Shown here in pieces: positions 43,625 through 51,844 of a DNA stretch of 64,000 nucleotides. Within the stretch, counting starts at the first letter, position 1; each line of letters starts with the position of its first letter. The translations under genes were made by a program, and so were the position numbers. Under the pieces are notes generated by a model that worked only from the letters and a program-made list of their open reading frames with translations, made no database searches and was not told the DNA's origin. The stretch comes from Pseudomonas sp. LFM046 (lineage in GTDB: Bacteria > Pseudomonadota > Gammaproteobacteria > Pseudomonadales > Pseudomonadaceae), in NCBI RefSeq assembly GCF_000949385.2, contig NZ_JYKO02000001.1, positions 4,767,840-4,831,839 on the forward strand, read 5' to 3'.

Positions 43625-44580
43625 GAGAAGCCTACAGGCGGCGCGGCAAAGGCCAGGCTCAAGGCGCCCGGCCCCAGGTTGATCGCGCCGGTGGGGCTGA
43701 GCATGGCCAGATGCAGGGTCACGCCCCGTTCCCCGCAAGCCGCCTCCAGCTCGGCAAAGCCCGGCAGGTCCCGCACCTGCGACAGTTCGCCCGCGAAACT
43801 CATGCACAGCTGCGGCGCCAGCAGATCACCCGCCAGCACCCGCGCCCGGGCATGGGCCAGCAGCTTTTCCGCCGCCTTGTCGAAGCTGGGTGCCAGGGAC
43901 ACGGGCTTGTCTTCGCCCTGCTGCACGCTGATGACCGGTTTCACGTCCAACAGCGAACCCAGCCCGAGGGCCGCGCCGCGCAGATGATCGATCAGTCCGC
44001 CCCGCTCGCCCTTGCGGAAACCGCGCCGGCGAAGGTGGCCGAGGTCATCGGGAACCAGGAAGGTACACACCTGCCCGGACAGTTGCTCCAGCCTCGCCCG
44101 CAGACTGTTGGGATGGGCGCCGTCGCCGATCAGCCGGATCGCCTCGGCCGCCAGCACGGCGGTGCCGGCGAAGATGTTGCCGCCATCCAGCACCCGCATC
44201 GCGAAATGCCCCGCCACGCCTGCCGCCGCGCGCCGCTCGCGGTAACGCTGGAGCAGGCCGAAGGACGCCTGGGTGGCATGCTCGAAGATCAGGCTGCGCT
44301 GGGCCGAAAGGGTCAAGCAGAGGACCTGGTCGAAGCGGGTCACCAAGGTTTCCAGGAACCACTCCTGCATCTCCGCCACCTGCAGGGGCTCGCTGCGGTC
44401 CTCGCTACCGACCTTGGGCAACAGGTCACGGTAGAAGGCCTGAGTGGCCTGGGGCACACGACGGTCCATCAGCGACTGCCCGGCCAGGTGGATGCGGATG
44501 GGCAGCACCGGAATGCGGTGCTTCTGGAGGAAGTCCTGGGGCAGGTCACAGGTGGCGTCCACGACCAGGCCAATGCGCAT
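43621..44580 (-). CDS. DegV family fatty-acid-binding protein
   Basis: A 319-residue protein of the DegV fold, which presents fatty acids to fatty acid kinases. GLVVDATCDLPQDFLQKHRIPVLPIRIHL (in parts), LTLSAQRSLIFEHA and LDGGNIFAGTAVLAAEAIRL are conserved; the sequence is somewhat divergent from Gram-positive members. ATG at 44580 has AAGGAG upstream. Its stop overlaps that of the glycosyltransferase by 4 bases in convergent orientation. Confidence 0.87.
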   Translation of the reverse strand: MRIGLVVDATCDLPQDFLQKHRIPVLPIRIHLAGQSLMDRRVPQATQAFYRDLLPKVGSEDRSEPLQVAEMQEWFLETLVTRFDQVLCLTLSAQRSLIFEHATQASFGLLQRYRERRAAAGVAGHFAMRVLDGGNIFAGTAVLAAEAIRLIGDGAHPNSLRARLEQLSGQVCTFLVPDDLGHLRRRGFRKGERGGLIDHLRGAALGLGSLLDVKPVISVQQGEDKPVSLAPSFDKAAEKLLAHARARVLAGDLLAPQLCMSFAGELSQVRDLPGFAELEAACGERGVTLHLAMLSPTGAINLGPGALSLAFAAPPVGFS

Positions 44581-44732
44581 GGGGTACTCCTTCGGCCGGT
44601 GACCGGCGCTTGTTGTGATGCGCGCACAGTGCCGGGAGGAGTGGATGGTGTCAGCCCAACTGATTGAGGGTTTGAGGGGGAAAGTCTAAGCGGTGAGGGC
44701 AGGTAGGACTGGCTGGGAACCGATCTTGCCGC

Positions 44733-44763
44733 AAAAAAAGCCCCGCATCAGCGGGGCTTCCTT
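44733..44763 (-). terminator. Intrinsic terminator after the OYE gene
   Basis: On the minus strand AAGCCCCGC-TGAT-GCGGGGCTTTTTTT, 9 bases after the stop codon. Confidence 0.92.
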
Positions 44764-44771
44764 CGGGCCTC

Positions 44772-45881
44772 TTACACCAGGCTGCCCAGCGCATCCCGGC
44801 TGAACGGCAGGATGTCGTCCATCCGGCCTTCACGCACTTTCACGGCCCAGTCCGGGTCCACCAGCAGGGCGCGACCCACGGCTACCAGGTCGAACTCTTC
44901 CTTGTTCAGGCGTTCCAGCAGGCCTTCGATATTGGCCGGCTGGGCGACCTTGTCGGTCTTGACCATGAACTGCAGGAACTCGCCATCCAGGCCGACACTG
45001 CCGACGGTGATGGTGGGCTTGCCGGTGAGCTGGCGGGTCCAGCCGGCGAGGTTGAGGTCGGAGCCTTCGAACTCCGGCTCCCAGAAGCGGCGGGTGGAGC
45101 AGTGGAAGATATCCACACCGGCCTCGGACAGCGGTTTGAGGAAGTCACCCAGGGCTTCGGCGGTGGTCACCAGGCGCGCGGTGTAGTCCTGCTGCTTCCA
45201 CTGGGAGTAGCGGAAGATGATCGGGAAGTCCGGGCCGACGGCGGCGCGGATGGCCTGGATCACTTCGATGGCGAAGCGCGAGCGGTTGGCCAGGCTGCCG
45301 CCGTATTCGTCGGTGCGCTGGTTGGTGCCTTCCCAGAAGAACTGGTCGATCAGGTAACCGTGGGCGCCGTGGATTTCCACGCCGTCCATGCCGATGGCCT
45401 TGGCGTCGCGGGCGGCCTGGGCGTAGGCGGCGACCACTTCCTGGATGTCCTCGCGGGTCATGCCGTGGACCACCACCTGGCCGTCCTTCACCTTCTCCGT
45501 CGGGCCGTAGCCGGGAACGCTGGCATCCGGCTCGGTGCCCAGGCGGCGCACGTTACCCACGTGCCAGAGTTGCGGGACGATGCGGCCACCTTCGGCATGC
45601 ACGGCGTCCACCACGTCTTTCCAGCCGGCCAGAGCATCTTCGCCGAAGAAGCGCGGCACATGGGGATAACCGTTGGCAGCCTTGTGACCGATGGTGGTGC
45701 CCTCGGTGATGATCAGGCCCACGCCGGCGGCGGCGCGGCGACGGTAGTACTCCACCACCTTGGCGTTGGGCACGCCGCCCGGAGAGAAGGAGCGGGTCAT
45801 GGGCGCCATCACCACACGGGTGGGCAGCTCCAGGGCGCCGAGGCGGAAGGGTTCGAACAGGGCTTGTACGGGAGCGGACAT
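44772..45881 (-). CDS. Old yellow enzyme family NADH:flavin oxidoreductase (NemA/XenB type)
   Basis: A 369-residue FMN-dependent ene-reductase. [27 protein letters not shown], the active-site [34 protein letters not shown] (in parts) with His-x-x-His, and [15 protein letters not shown] are conserved. It reduces electrophilic alkenes and nitro compounds. ATG at 45881 has GGAG upstream. It lies 56 bp downstream of a TetR gene, and an 18-base motif is shared by both promoters, so repression by the TetR protein is likely, as in NemR-NemA. Confidence 0.93.
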   Translation of the reverse strand: MSAPVQALFEPFRLGALELPTRVVMAPMTRSFSPGGVPNAKVVEYYRRRAAAGVGLIITEGTTIGHKAANGYPHVPRFFGEDALAGWKDVVDAVHAEGGRIVPQLWHVGNVRRLGTEPDASVPGYGPTEKVKDGQVVVHGMTREDIQEVVAAYAQAARDAKAIGMDGVEIHGAHGYLIDQFFWEGTNQRTDEYGGSLANRSRFAIEVIQAIRAAVGPDFPIIFRYSQWKQQDYTARLVTTAEALGDFLKPLSEAGVDIFHCSTRRFWEPEFEGSDLNLAGWTRQLTGKPTITVGSVGLDGEFLQFMVKTDKVAQPANIEGLLERLNKEEFDLVAVGRALLVDPDWAVKVREGRMDDILPFSRDALGSLV

Positions 45882-45901
45882 GGGTTCTCCTGTGGCCGGC
45901 G

Positions 45902-45919
45902 ATATGACCGGTAGTCTCG
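45902..45919 (-). promoter_or_regulatory. Predicted TetR operator before the OYE gene
   Basis: ATATGACCGGTAGTCTCG, 21 bases before the OYE start, is identical to the site upstream of the TetR gene in 17 of 18 positions and centres on a GACCGGTC-like palindrome. Confidence 0.75.
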
Positions 45920-45937
45920 GTTTCAAGGCATTGAAAA

Positions 45938-46528
45938 TCACGCCCGGAGCAGCAGCTCCAGACGGTCTACGAATGCAGTCATGGGTGCCGTCCCGCCGCC
46001 CACCTTCAGGCGGGTCAGCACGCCCTGCCAGGCGTTGGCGATAAAGGCGGCAAGGTTGGCGCAGTCTTCATCGGCCGGCAGTTCACCAACGGCCACGGCT
46101 TCTTCCAGGCAGCCCTGGAGAATATCCACCGAGCCCTGGAGGATGCTGTCCACCTGCTCGCCAATGGCGGGCGAAAGCTCGGCCATCTCGTAGCCGAGGC
46201 TGCCGATGAAACAGTGGTGCTCGGGCTTTTCGCGGCTGGCAAAGTGCGCCAGCAGGTCGCGGTAGTACGCGAGTATGCGCTGGCAGGGGCTCAGCGCCCG
46301 GTTGGCCAGAGCCTGTGCATAACGCTCCAGGCGCGGCTGGTACAGGTACTCCAGGGCCTGCAAGGCGAAGTCTTCCTTGCTGGCGAAGTAGTGATAGAAG
46401 GAGCCCTTGGGAATGCCCGCGGCCTGGACGATCTCCTGCACGCCGGTTCCGTGGTAGCCACGGCGAGTCATCACCTGGGAGCCCTTGGCGAGGATGAGGT
46501 CGCGCTTGTCGAGTCGGATGCTGTTCAT
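45938..46528 (-). CDS. TetR family transcriptional repressor (NemR-like)
   Basis: A 196-residue regulator. The helix-turn-helix runs through GYHGTGVQEIVQAAGIPKGSFYHYFASKEDFA (in parts, about 26-58); the rest is the ligand-binding helical domain with cysteines (LSPCQRI, HHCFIG, LQGCLEE, DCANL) that could sense electrophiles as in NemR. ATG at 46528; an ATG 12 bases further upstream is possible. It precedes the OYE gene on the same strand and shares its operator. Confidence 0.9.
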   Translation of the reverse strand: MNSIRLDKRDLILAKGSQVMTRRGYHGTGVQEIVQAAGIPKGSFYHYFASKEDFALQALEYLYQPRLERYAQALANRALSPCQRILAYYRDLLAHFASREKPEHHCFIGSLGYEMAELSPAIGEQVDSILQGSVDILQGCLEEAVAVGELPADEDCANLAAFIANAWQGVLTRLKVGGGTAPMTAFVDRLELLLRA

Positions 46529-46538
46529 GGCGGCGAGC

Positions 46539-46556
46539 ATATGACCGGTCGTCTCG
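46539..46556 (-). promoter_or_regulatory. Predicted TetR operator (autoregulation)
   Basis: ATATGACCGGTCGTCTCG lies 10 bases before the TetR start and matches the OYE site at 45902-45919 in 17 of 18 bases. Confidence 0.75.
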
Positions 46557-46671
46557 CCCTGCCCAGCACTATTGATCAGCGTGATTGGATGGCCAAAGGC
46601 CGGAAGGATGGAGGAAGGGAAGTGAGCGCGGGGCGAATCCGTCCGCCCCGGTCGTCATGAGTGGAGGTGGA

Positions 46672-47154
46672 TCAGGCCAGGGCCTTTTCGACAGCCTGGA
46701 TCAGCGTGGGATCTTCAGGCGCGGTGCGCGGCGAGAAGCGCGCCAGCACGCGGCCGTCCTTGCCAACGAGGAACTTCTCGAAGTTCCAGGTGATGTCGCC
46801 GGGGAACTCGGCACCCTCGCCCGCCAGCAGGCGGTACAGCGGATGGCGCGCCGAGCCGTTGACCTCGATCTTGCTGCCCAGGGGGAAGGTCACGCCATAG
46901 TTGAGGCTGCAGAACTCGCGGATCTCCTCCTCGCTGCCCGGTTCCTGGGCGGCGAACTGGTTGCACGGCAGGCCCAGTACGGTGAAGCCCTTGTCGCGGT
47001 ATTGCTGGTAGAGCTTTTCCAGCCCGGCGTACTGCGGGGTCAGGCCGCACTTGGAGGCGACATTCACCACCAGAACCACCTGGCCCTTGTAGGGCGCCAA
47101 CGGCAGATCCTGACCGTTGAGCGCACGCAGTTTTAGGTCGTGAAACACACTCAT
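46672..47154 (-). CDS. Glutathione peroxidase family protein
   Basis: A 160-residue thiol peroxidase. The catalytic tetrad motifs are VASKCGLTPQYAGL (Cys in place of selenocysteine), GLPCNQFAAQEPG (Gln, resolving Cys) and ITWNFEKFLVGKDG (Trp, Asn). Bacterial members usually use thioredoxin as reductant. ATG at 47154 has AGGAG upstream. It is separated from slyD by a strong terminator. Confidence 0.95.
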   Translation of the reverse strand: MSVFHDLKLRALNGQDLPLAPYKGQVVLVVNVASKCGLTPQYAGLEKLYQQYRDKGFTVLGLPCNQFAAQEPGSEEEIREFCSLNYGVTFPLGSKIEVNGSARHPLYRLLAGEGAEFPGDITWNFEKFLVGKDGRVLARFSPRTAPEDPTLIQAVEKALA

Positions 47155-47193
47155 GACTGACTCCTCGAAAATCTCAGGGATTTCACAGCAGAC

Positions 47194-47221
47194 AAAAAAG
47201 GCGCCCCGGGGCGCCTTTTCC
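47194..47221 (-). terminator. Intrinsic terminator after slyD
   Basis: AAAAAAGGCGCC-CCGG-GGCGCCTTTT is symmetric with A and T runs on both sides; it lies 60 bases beyond the slyD stop. Confidence 0.9.
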
Positions 47222-47280
47222 GTTTTTTCAGCTTAGCAGCCGGGCCGCGGTTTGCCGGGTCGGCAGTCGCGGACGGCCGG

Positions 47281-47766
47281 TCAGTGGTGGTGACCGCCTT
47301 CACCGTGAATGTGGCCGTGGGCGATCTCTTCGTCGCTGGCGTCACGCACGGTGACGACCTTGACCTTGAAGTTCAGGCGCTGGCCAGCCAGCGGGTGGTT
47401 GCCGTCAACGGTCACGTCGTCGCCGTCGATGTCGCGGATGGTGACGATCTGCATGCTGCCGTCCGGGCCGGAAGCGTGGAACTGCATGCCGACTTCCAGC
47501 TGATCCACGCCTTCGAACATGGCGCGGTCCAGGGTGGCGACCAGCTCGGCGCTGTACTCGCCGTAGGCGTCTTCCGGCTCGATGGCAACGCTCAGCTCGT
47601 CGCCGGCCTGCTTGCCTTCGAGGGCGCGCTCCAGGCCGATGATGATGTTGCCGGCGCCGTGCAGGTAGACCAGCGGAGCACCGCCGGCGGAACTGTCGAT
47701 CACCTCACCGGCGTCGTTGGTAAGGGTATAGTCGATGGACACGGCCTTGTTGGCGGCGATCAGCAT
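47281..47766 (-). CDS. slyD: FKBP-type peptidyl-prolyl isomerase SlyD
   Basis: A 161-residue isomerase/chaperone. The FKBP part is split by the insert-in-flap domain: VSIDYTLTNDAGEVIDSS and PLVYLHGAGNIIIGLERALEGKQAGDEL (in parts) precede EPEDAYGEYS; the flap carries DGSMQIVTIRDIDGDDVTVDGNHPLAGQRLNF (in parts). The C-terminus is short and His-rich (HGHIHGEGGHHH), a reduced form of the metal-binding tail of E. coli SlyD. It is divergent from the DUF3565 gene, with only 18 bases between the two start codons. Confidence 0.95.
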   Translation of the reverse strand: MLIAANKAVSIDYTLTNDAGEVIDSSAGGAPLVYLHGAGNIIIGLERALEGKQAGDELSVAIEPEDAYGEYSAELVATLDRAMFEGVDQLEVGMQFHASGPDGSMQIVTIRDIDGDDVTVDGNHPLAGQRLNFKVKVVTVRDASDEEIAHGHIHGEGGHHH

Positions 47767-47784
47767 GGTGCGAGACCTTCTGGA

Positions 47785-48087
47785 ATGAATGATGAACGAG
47801 CGATTTTAACCGCGCAGGCAGTCGATTGCGACCAAAACACTGACGGGCGGCCGCGATTGGTCGGCTTTAGGCAGGATGACGACGGTCACTGGGTGGCGGT
47901 GCTTTCCTGCGGCCATACTCAGCATCTGCGGCACCAGCCGCCGTGGCAATCGCGGGCCTGGGTACTCGACCCCGCCCAGCGCGCTGCCCAGTTGGGTCGC
48001 CTCTTCCCCTGCGGCTGGTGTGCCCAGGGCCTGGCGCCCGAGCCCCCCGATGAAACTGATGCCGGCGCGCAAGACGTCGCCGACTGA
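47785..48087 (+). CDS. DUF3565 domain protein
   Basis: A 100-residue protein. RLVGFRQDDDGHWVAVLSCGHTQHLRHQPPWQSRAWV (in parts) is the DUF3565 signature, with Cys/His pairs CGHTQH and CGWC that could bind a metal. The ATG at 47785 gives an N-terminal extension of 22 residues before the domain; no other start codon is available in frame. This places the start 18 bases from that of slyD, so the slyD promoter must lie inside this gene or vice versa. It precedes pta by 91 bp. Confidence 0.8.
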   Translation: MNDERAILTAQAVDCDQNTDGRPRLVGFRQDDDGHWVAVLSCGHTQHLRHQPPWQSRAWVLDPAQRAAQLGRLFPCGWCAQGLAPEPPDETDAGAQDVAD

Positions 48088-48178
48088 ATCGGGCTGAACT
48101 TCCCCGCCAAGATCGGCGAGAATTCAGCCTTCGATCCTCCGGCCCTGCCCGCCTGAACCGCCTTTGCCAAGGAGCCCC

Positions 48179-50215
48179 ATGCACTGCTTTTTCATCGCCC
48201 CGACCGGCTTCGGCGTCGGCCTCACTTCCACCAGCCTGGGCCTGGTGCGCGCCCTTGAACTGGCCGGCCTGCAGGTCGGTTTCCTCAAGCCCGTGGCCCA
48301 ACCCCACCCCGGCGATCTCGGCCCTGAGCGCTCCACCGAACTGGTGGCCCGCACCCACGGCCTGAAACCGCCCATGCCACTGGCCCAGTCCCACGTGGAA
48401 CGGATGCTCGCCGACGGCCAGTTGGACGAGCTGCTGGAGGAGATCACCGGTCTCTTCCACCACGCCGCCCAAGGCAAGGACGTGGTGATTGTCGAAGGCA
48501 TGGTCCCCACCCGCCACGCCAGCTATGCCGCGCGGATCAACTTCCATCTGGCCAAGAGCCTCGACGCCGACGTGATCCTGGTCTCGGCGCCGGAGGACGA
48601 GAGCCTGTCCGAGCTGTCCGACCGCCTGGAAATCCAGGCCCAGCAGTTCGGTGGCCCCCGCGATCCCAAGGTGCTCGGGGTGATCCTCAACAAGGTGCGC
48701 GACGACGATTTCGTCCGCCGCCTCAAGGAACAATCGCCACTGCTGCGGGGCAATGATTTCCGCGTGCTCGGCAGCGTGCCCTGGCTGGACGAGCTGAACG
48801 CGCCGCGTACCCGTGACGTGGCCGACCTGCTGCAGGCCCAGGTGATCAACGCCGGCGACTACGACCAGCGCCGCGTGCAGAAGATCGTGGTCTGCGCGCG
48901 CACCGTGCCCAACACCGTGCAGCAGCTGAAACCCGGCGTGCTGGTGGTGACCCCGGGCGACCGTGACGACATCATCCTCGCCGCCAGCCTGGCCTCCATG
49001 AACGGCGTGCCCCTGGCGGGCCTGCTGCTGTCCAGCGACATCCAGCCCGACCCGCGCACCCTGGAACTCTGCCGCGGTGCCTTGCAGGGCGGCCTGCCGG
49101 TGCTGGGGGTGGCCACCGGCACCTACGACACCGCCACCAACCTGAACCGGATGAACAAGGAAATCCCGGTGGACGACCGCGAGCGCGCGGAGAAGGTCAC
49201 CGAGTTCGTCGCCCGCAATCTCGACCTCGACTGGCTGCGCGCCCGTTGCGGCGCCCCCAGCGCCACCCAGCGCCTGTCGCCGCCGGCCTTCCGTCACCGC
49301 CTGATCCAGCAGGCTCAGCAGGCCGGCAAGCGTATCGTCCTGCCCGAAGGCGGCGAGCCGCGCACCCTTCAGGCCGCAGCTGCCTGCCAGGCCCGAGGTA
49401 TCGCCCATTGCGTGTTGCTGGCCAAGCCGGATGAGGTGCACGCCATGGCCCGCGCCCAGGGCATCGAGCTGCCCGAGGGCCTGGAAATCCTCGACCCGGA
49501 CCTGATTCGCGAGCGCTATGTGCAGCCCATGGTCGAACTGCGCCAGAGCAAGAGCCTGAACGCCCCCATGGCCACCGCCCAGTTGGAGGACAACGTGGTG
49601 CTGGGGACCATGATGCTGGCCCTGGATGAAGTGGACGGCCTGGTTTCCGGCGCCATCCACACCACCGCCAACACCATTCGCCCGGCCCTGCAGCTGATCA
49701 AATCGGCCCCCGGCTATCGCATCGCCTCCTCGGTCTACCTGATGCTCATGCCCGAGCAGGTGGTGGTCTATGGCGACTGCGCGGTGAACCCCAATCCCGA
49801 TGCCAGCGACCTGGCGGAAATCGCCCTGCAGAGCGCCGACTCCGCTGAGGCCCTGGGGATCGTCCCGCACGTGGCGCTGATCAGCGATTCGGGCAGTGCC
49901 GAGGAACAGGCCAAGGTCCAGGAAGCCATCCGCCTGGTGCGCGCCGCCCGCCCCGATCTGCCCGTCGACGGCCCCCTGCCCTATTCCGGCGTTGCCCGGG
50001 ACGGTCGCACCACGGTGATCGTGTTCCCCGACCTCGCCACCGGCGATGCGGCCTACAAGGACGCCCAGCAGGACAGCTATGTGGTCAGCGGCGGCCTGAT
50101 GCTGCAGGGCCTGCGCAAGCCGGTGAATGACCTGCCGCGTAACGTCCTGGTGGACGACATCATCCACACCATCGCCCTGACGGCGATCCAGGCGGCGTGC
50201 GGCAACGAGGGCTGA
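48179..50215 (+). CDS. pta: Phosphate acetyltransferase (long form)
   Basis: A 678-residue enzyme interconverting acetyl-CoA and acetyl phosphate. The N-terminal P-loop-like domain starts CFFIAPTGFGVGLTSTSLG, the DRTGG domain follows (about 210-330), and the catalytic PTA_PTB domain occupies about 350-670 (RIVLPEGGEPRTLQAA, GAIHTTANTIRPALQLIKSAPG in parts, DCAVNPNPDASDLAEIA, VFPDLATGDAAYK). ATG at 48179 has GGAG upstream. In P. aeruginosa ackA lies directly upstream; here that position holds the DUF3565 gene and ackA is not in the window. Confidence 0.96.
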   Translation: MHCFFIAPTGFGVGLTSTSLGLVRALELAGLQVGFLKPVAQPHPGDLGPERSTELVARTHGLKPPMPLAQSHVERMLADGQLDELLEEITGLFHHAAQGKDVVIVEGMVPTRHASYAARINFHLAKSLDADVILVSAPEDESLSELSDRLEIQAQQFGGPRDPKVLGVILNKVRDDDFVRRLKEQSPLLRGNDFRVLGSVPWLDELNAPRTRDVADLLQAQVINAGDYDQRRVQKIVVCARTVPNTVQQLKPGVLVVTPGDRDDIILAASLASMNGVPLAGLLLSSDIQPDPRTLELCRGALQGGLPVLGVATGTYDTATNLNRMNKEIPVDDRERAEKVTEFVARNLDLDWLRARCGAPSATQRLSPPAFRHRLIQQAQQAGKRIVLPEGGEPRTLQAAAACQARGIAHCVLLAKPDEVHAMARAQGIELPEGLEILDPDLIRERYVQPMVELRQSKSLNAPMATAQLEDNVVLGTMMLALDEVDGLVSGAIHTTANTIRPALQLIKSAPGYRIASSVYLMLMPEQVVVYGDCAVNPNPDASDLAEIALQSADSAEALGIVPHVALISDSGSAEEQAKVQEAIRLVRAARPDLPVDGPLPYSGVARDGRTTVIVFPDLATGDAAYKDAQQDSYVVSGGLMLQGLRKPVNDLPRNVLVDDIIHTIALTAIQAACGNEG

Positions 50216-50228
50216 CCTGCCTGCCTTC

Positions 50229-50256
50229 TGTGGGGGCGAATAGATTCGCCCCCACA
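50229..50256. repeat. REP-like perfect palindrome after pta
   Basis: TGTGGGGGCGAAT and ATTCGCCCCCACA, 13-bp perfect arms with a 2-base spacer, 13 bases after the pta stop. It belongs to the GTAGGGGCGAAT family and may help end or protect the pta mRNA. Confidence 0.8.
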
Positions 50257-50434
50257 ATGGAGCCCCGGCCCCTGCGCCAACGAGCCACCCTGACCACCCG
50301 GTCACCCTTCTCGCTTGCAGTCCAGTGAACAACCGTTAACCTTGCCACCATTCTGCCCGTAGCCAGGGAACGCAGCGGGCCCGATCCATAACGAGGTGGC
50401 CATGACCACCCCACGGTGAGGCTCCATCCCTTCC

Positions 50435-51340
50435 ATGCTCAGCTTTATTCCCGCCCCCCTGCGTGGCGTCCTGGCGGCGCTGCTGCTGGCCCTCAACACC
50501 CTGTTCTGGTGCATCCCGCTGTTCGCGATCACCCTGCTGAAGGTGCTGCTGCCGTTCCGTGCCACCAAGGGCTTGCTGAACTGGGCTCCGGCCGCGATCG
50601 CCGAAGGCTGGATCGGCTGCAACAAGCGGTGGATGCGCCTGGTGCGCGACACCCGGTGGGACGTGCAAGGCCTGGAGGGGCTGGACTACCAGCACAGCTA
50701 CCTGGTCACCAGCAACCACCAGAGCTGGGTGGACATCCTGGTGCTGCAATTCCTGCTCAATCGCCGTACCCGCCTGCTGCGCTTCTTCCTCAAGCAGGAG
50801 CTGATCTGGGTTCCGGTGATCGGCCTGTGCTGGTGGGCGCTGGATTTCCCCTTCATGAAGCGCTACTCCAAGGCCTACCTCGCCAAGTACCCGGAGAAGA
50901 AAGGCAAGGACCTGGAAACCACCCGTCGCACCTGCGCCAAGTTCCGCGACAACCCAGTGGGCATCTTCAACTTCCTCGAAGGCACCCGTTTCACCCGCGC
51001 CAAGCATGACCAACAGGGGTCGCCCTTCCAGCACCTGCTCAAGCCCAAGGCCGGCGGCATCGCCTTCGTGCTGGACGCCATGGGCGAACAGCTGGATTCG
51101 CTGGTCAACGTCACCATCCACTATCCCGACGGCAACCCCAGCTTCTGGGCCCTGCTGTCCGGCCAACTGCGTCAGGTGGTGGTGCGTATCGAGAAGCTGG
51201 AGATCCCCCAGGAGTTCGTCGGCCGCAACTACGACCAAGAGGAGCAGTACCGCCTGGCGTTCCAGCAGTGGGTGAATCGTCTGTGGGAAGCCAAGGACAC
51301 GCAGCTGGCGCAGCTGCACCAGCAGTTCCCGCCGGCCTGA
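50435..51340 (+). CDS. Lysophospholipid acyltransferase (PlsC-like, YihG type)
   Basis: A 301-residue membrane-associated acyltransferase. An N-terminal membrane segment (about 8-45, GVLAALLLALNTLFWCIPLF) precedes the HX4D active-site motif SNHQSWVDILVLQFLL, the RTRLLRFFLKQELIWVPVIGLCWW region (in parts) and the acceptor motif FNFLEGTRFT. It is expected to acylate lysophosphatidic acid or lysophospholipid at the inner membrane. ATG at 50435; no strong ribosome binding site is seen. It lies 219 bp after pta with a REP between. Confidence 0.92.
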   Translation: MLSFIPAPLRGVLAALLLALNTLFWCIPLFAITLLKVLLPFRATKGLLNWAPAAIAEGWIGCNKRWMRLVRDTRWDVQGLEGLDYQHSYLVTSNHQSWVDILVLQFLLNRRTRLLRFFLKQELIWVPVIGLCWWALDFPFMKRYSKAYLAKYPEKKGKDLETTRRTCAKFRDNPVGIFNFLEGTRFTRAKHDQQGSPFQHLLKPKAGGIAFVLDAMGEQLDSLVNVTIHYPDGNPSFWALLSGQLRQVVVRIEKLEIPQEFVGRNYDQEEQYRLAFQQWVNRLWEAKDTQLAQLHQQFPPA

Positions 51341-51351
51341 GCCGGACAATG

Positions 51352-51380
51352 AAAAGCCCGCCGATCGGCGGGCTTTTTCT
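51352..51380. terminator. Bidirectional terminator
   Basis: AAAAGCCCGCC-GATC-GGCGGGCTTTTTCTTTT lies between the convergent acyltransferase and EthD-type genes, with A and T runs on opposite sides. Confidence 0.92.
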
Positions 51381-51389
51381 TTTGGGTTT

Positions 51390-51704
51390 CTAGGCCGTCT
51401 GTAGCACCTCATCCACCTGGAGCAGCGGCGCCAGGTTGGTGTAGTTGGGGATATCGGCGCTGATCTCATCGCCGTTGAGTTCCAGCGTGCTGCGCAGTTC
51501 CTCCACCGACAGCACCCATAGGTTGGCCATGCAAATGAAGGGCGCCACTGCGCCATCGGCCGCGGCCAGGCCCTTGCGCACTTCAACTTTCACCAGGTTT
51601 TCGCCGATCAGGCGGGTCAGGAGTGGAATGTGCTCCTCGCAGTAGTAGGTGAAATCGAACTTGGCGCCCGGCGCGTTGGGATACGCCACAACAAAGCAGT
51701 ACAT
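51390..51704 (-). CDS. EthD family reductase-like protein
   Basis: A 104-residue ferredoxin-like dimeric alpha/beta-barrel protein. FVVAYPNAPGAKFDFTYYCEEHIPLLTRLIG (in parts) with the His of the EthD family, VKVEVRKGLAAADG, and ADIPNYTNLAPLLQVDEVL are seen. The family includes an ethyl-tert-butyl-ether degradation protein, but most members are uncharacterised. ATG at 51704 has a perfect AAGGAGG site. It stands alone. Confidence 0.85.
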   Translation of the reverse strand: MYCFVVAYPNAPGAKFDFTYYCEEHIPLLTRLIGENLVKVEVRKGLAAADGAVAPFICMANLWVLSVEELRSTLELNGDEISADIPNYTNLAPLLQVDEVLQTA

Positions 51705-51844
51705 GAAACCTCCTTATCGCGATGTGCCGGGGGCGTTGTCCCGGATGCCCCGACAGGTGAAGTGTAGGCCTGGAGATCGGGGTGTGCGTGATGGCAACCC
51801 GCCCCCTGAGCGCCTGTCCGGCCTGGCTGGGGCCCCTCTCCTGG

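Noticed and set aside
47867..50332. About 820-codon open frame antisense to pta
   Set aside because: Arises from GC-rich third positions; product is a His/Gln/Gly-rich string without motifs.
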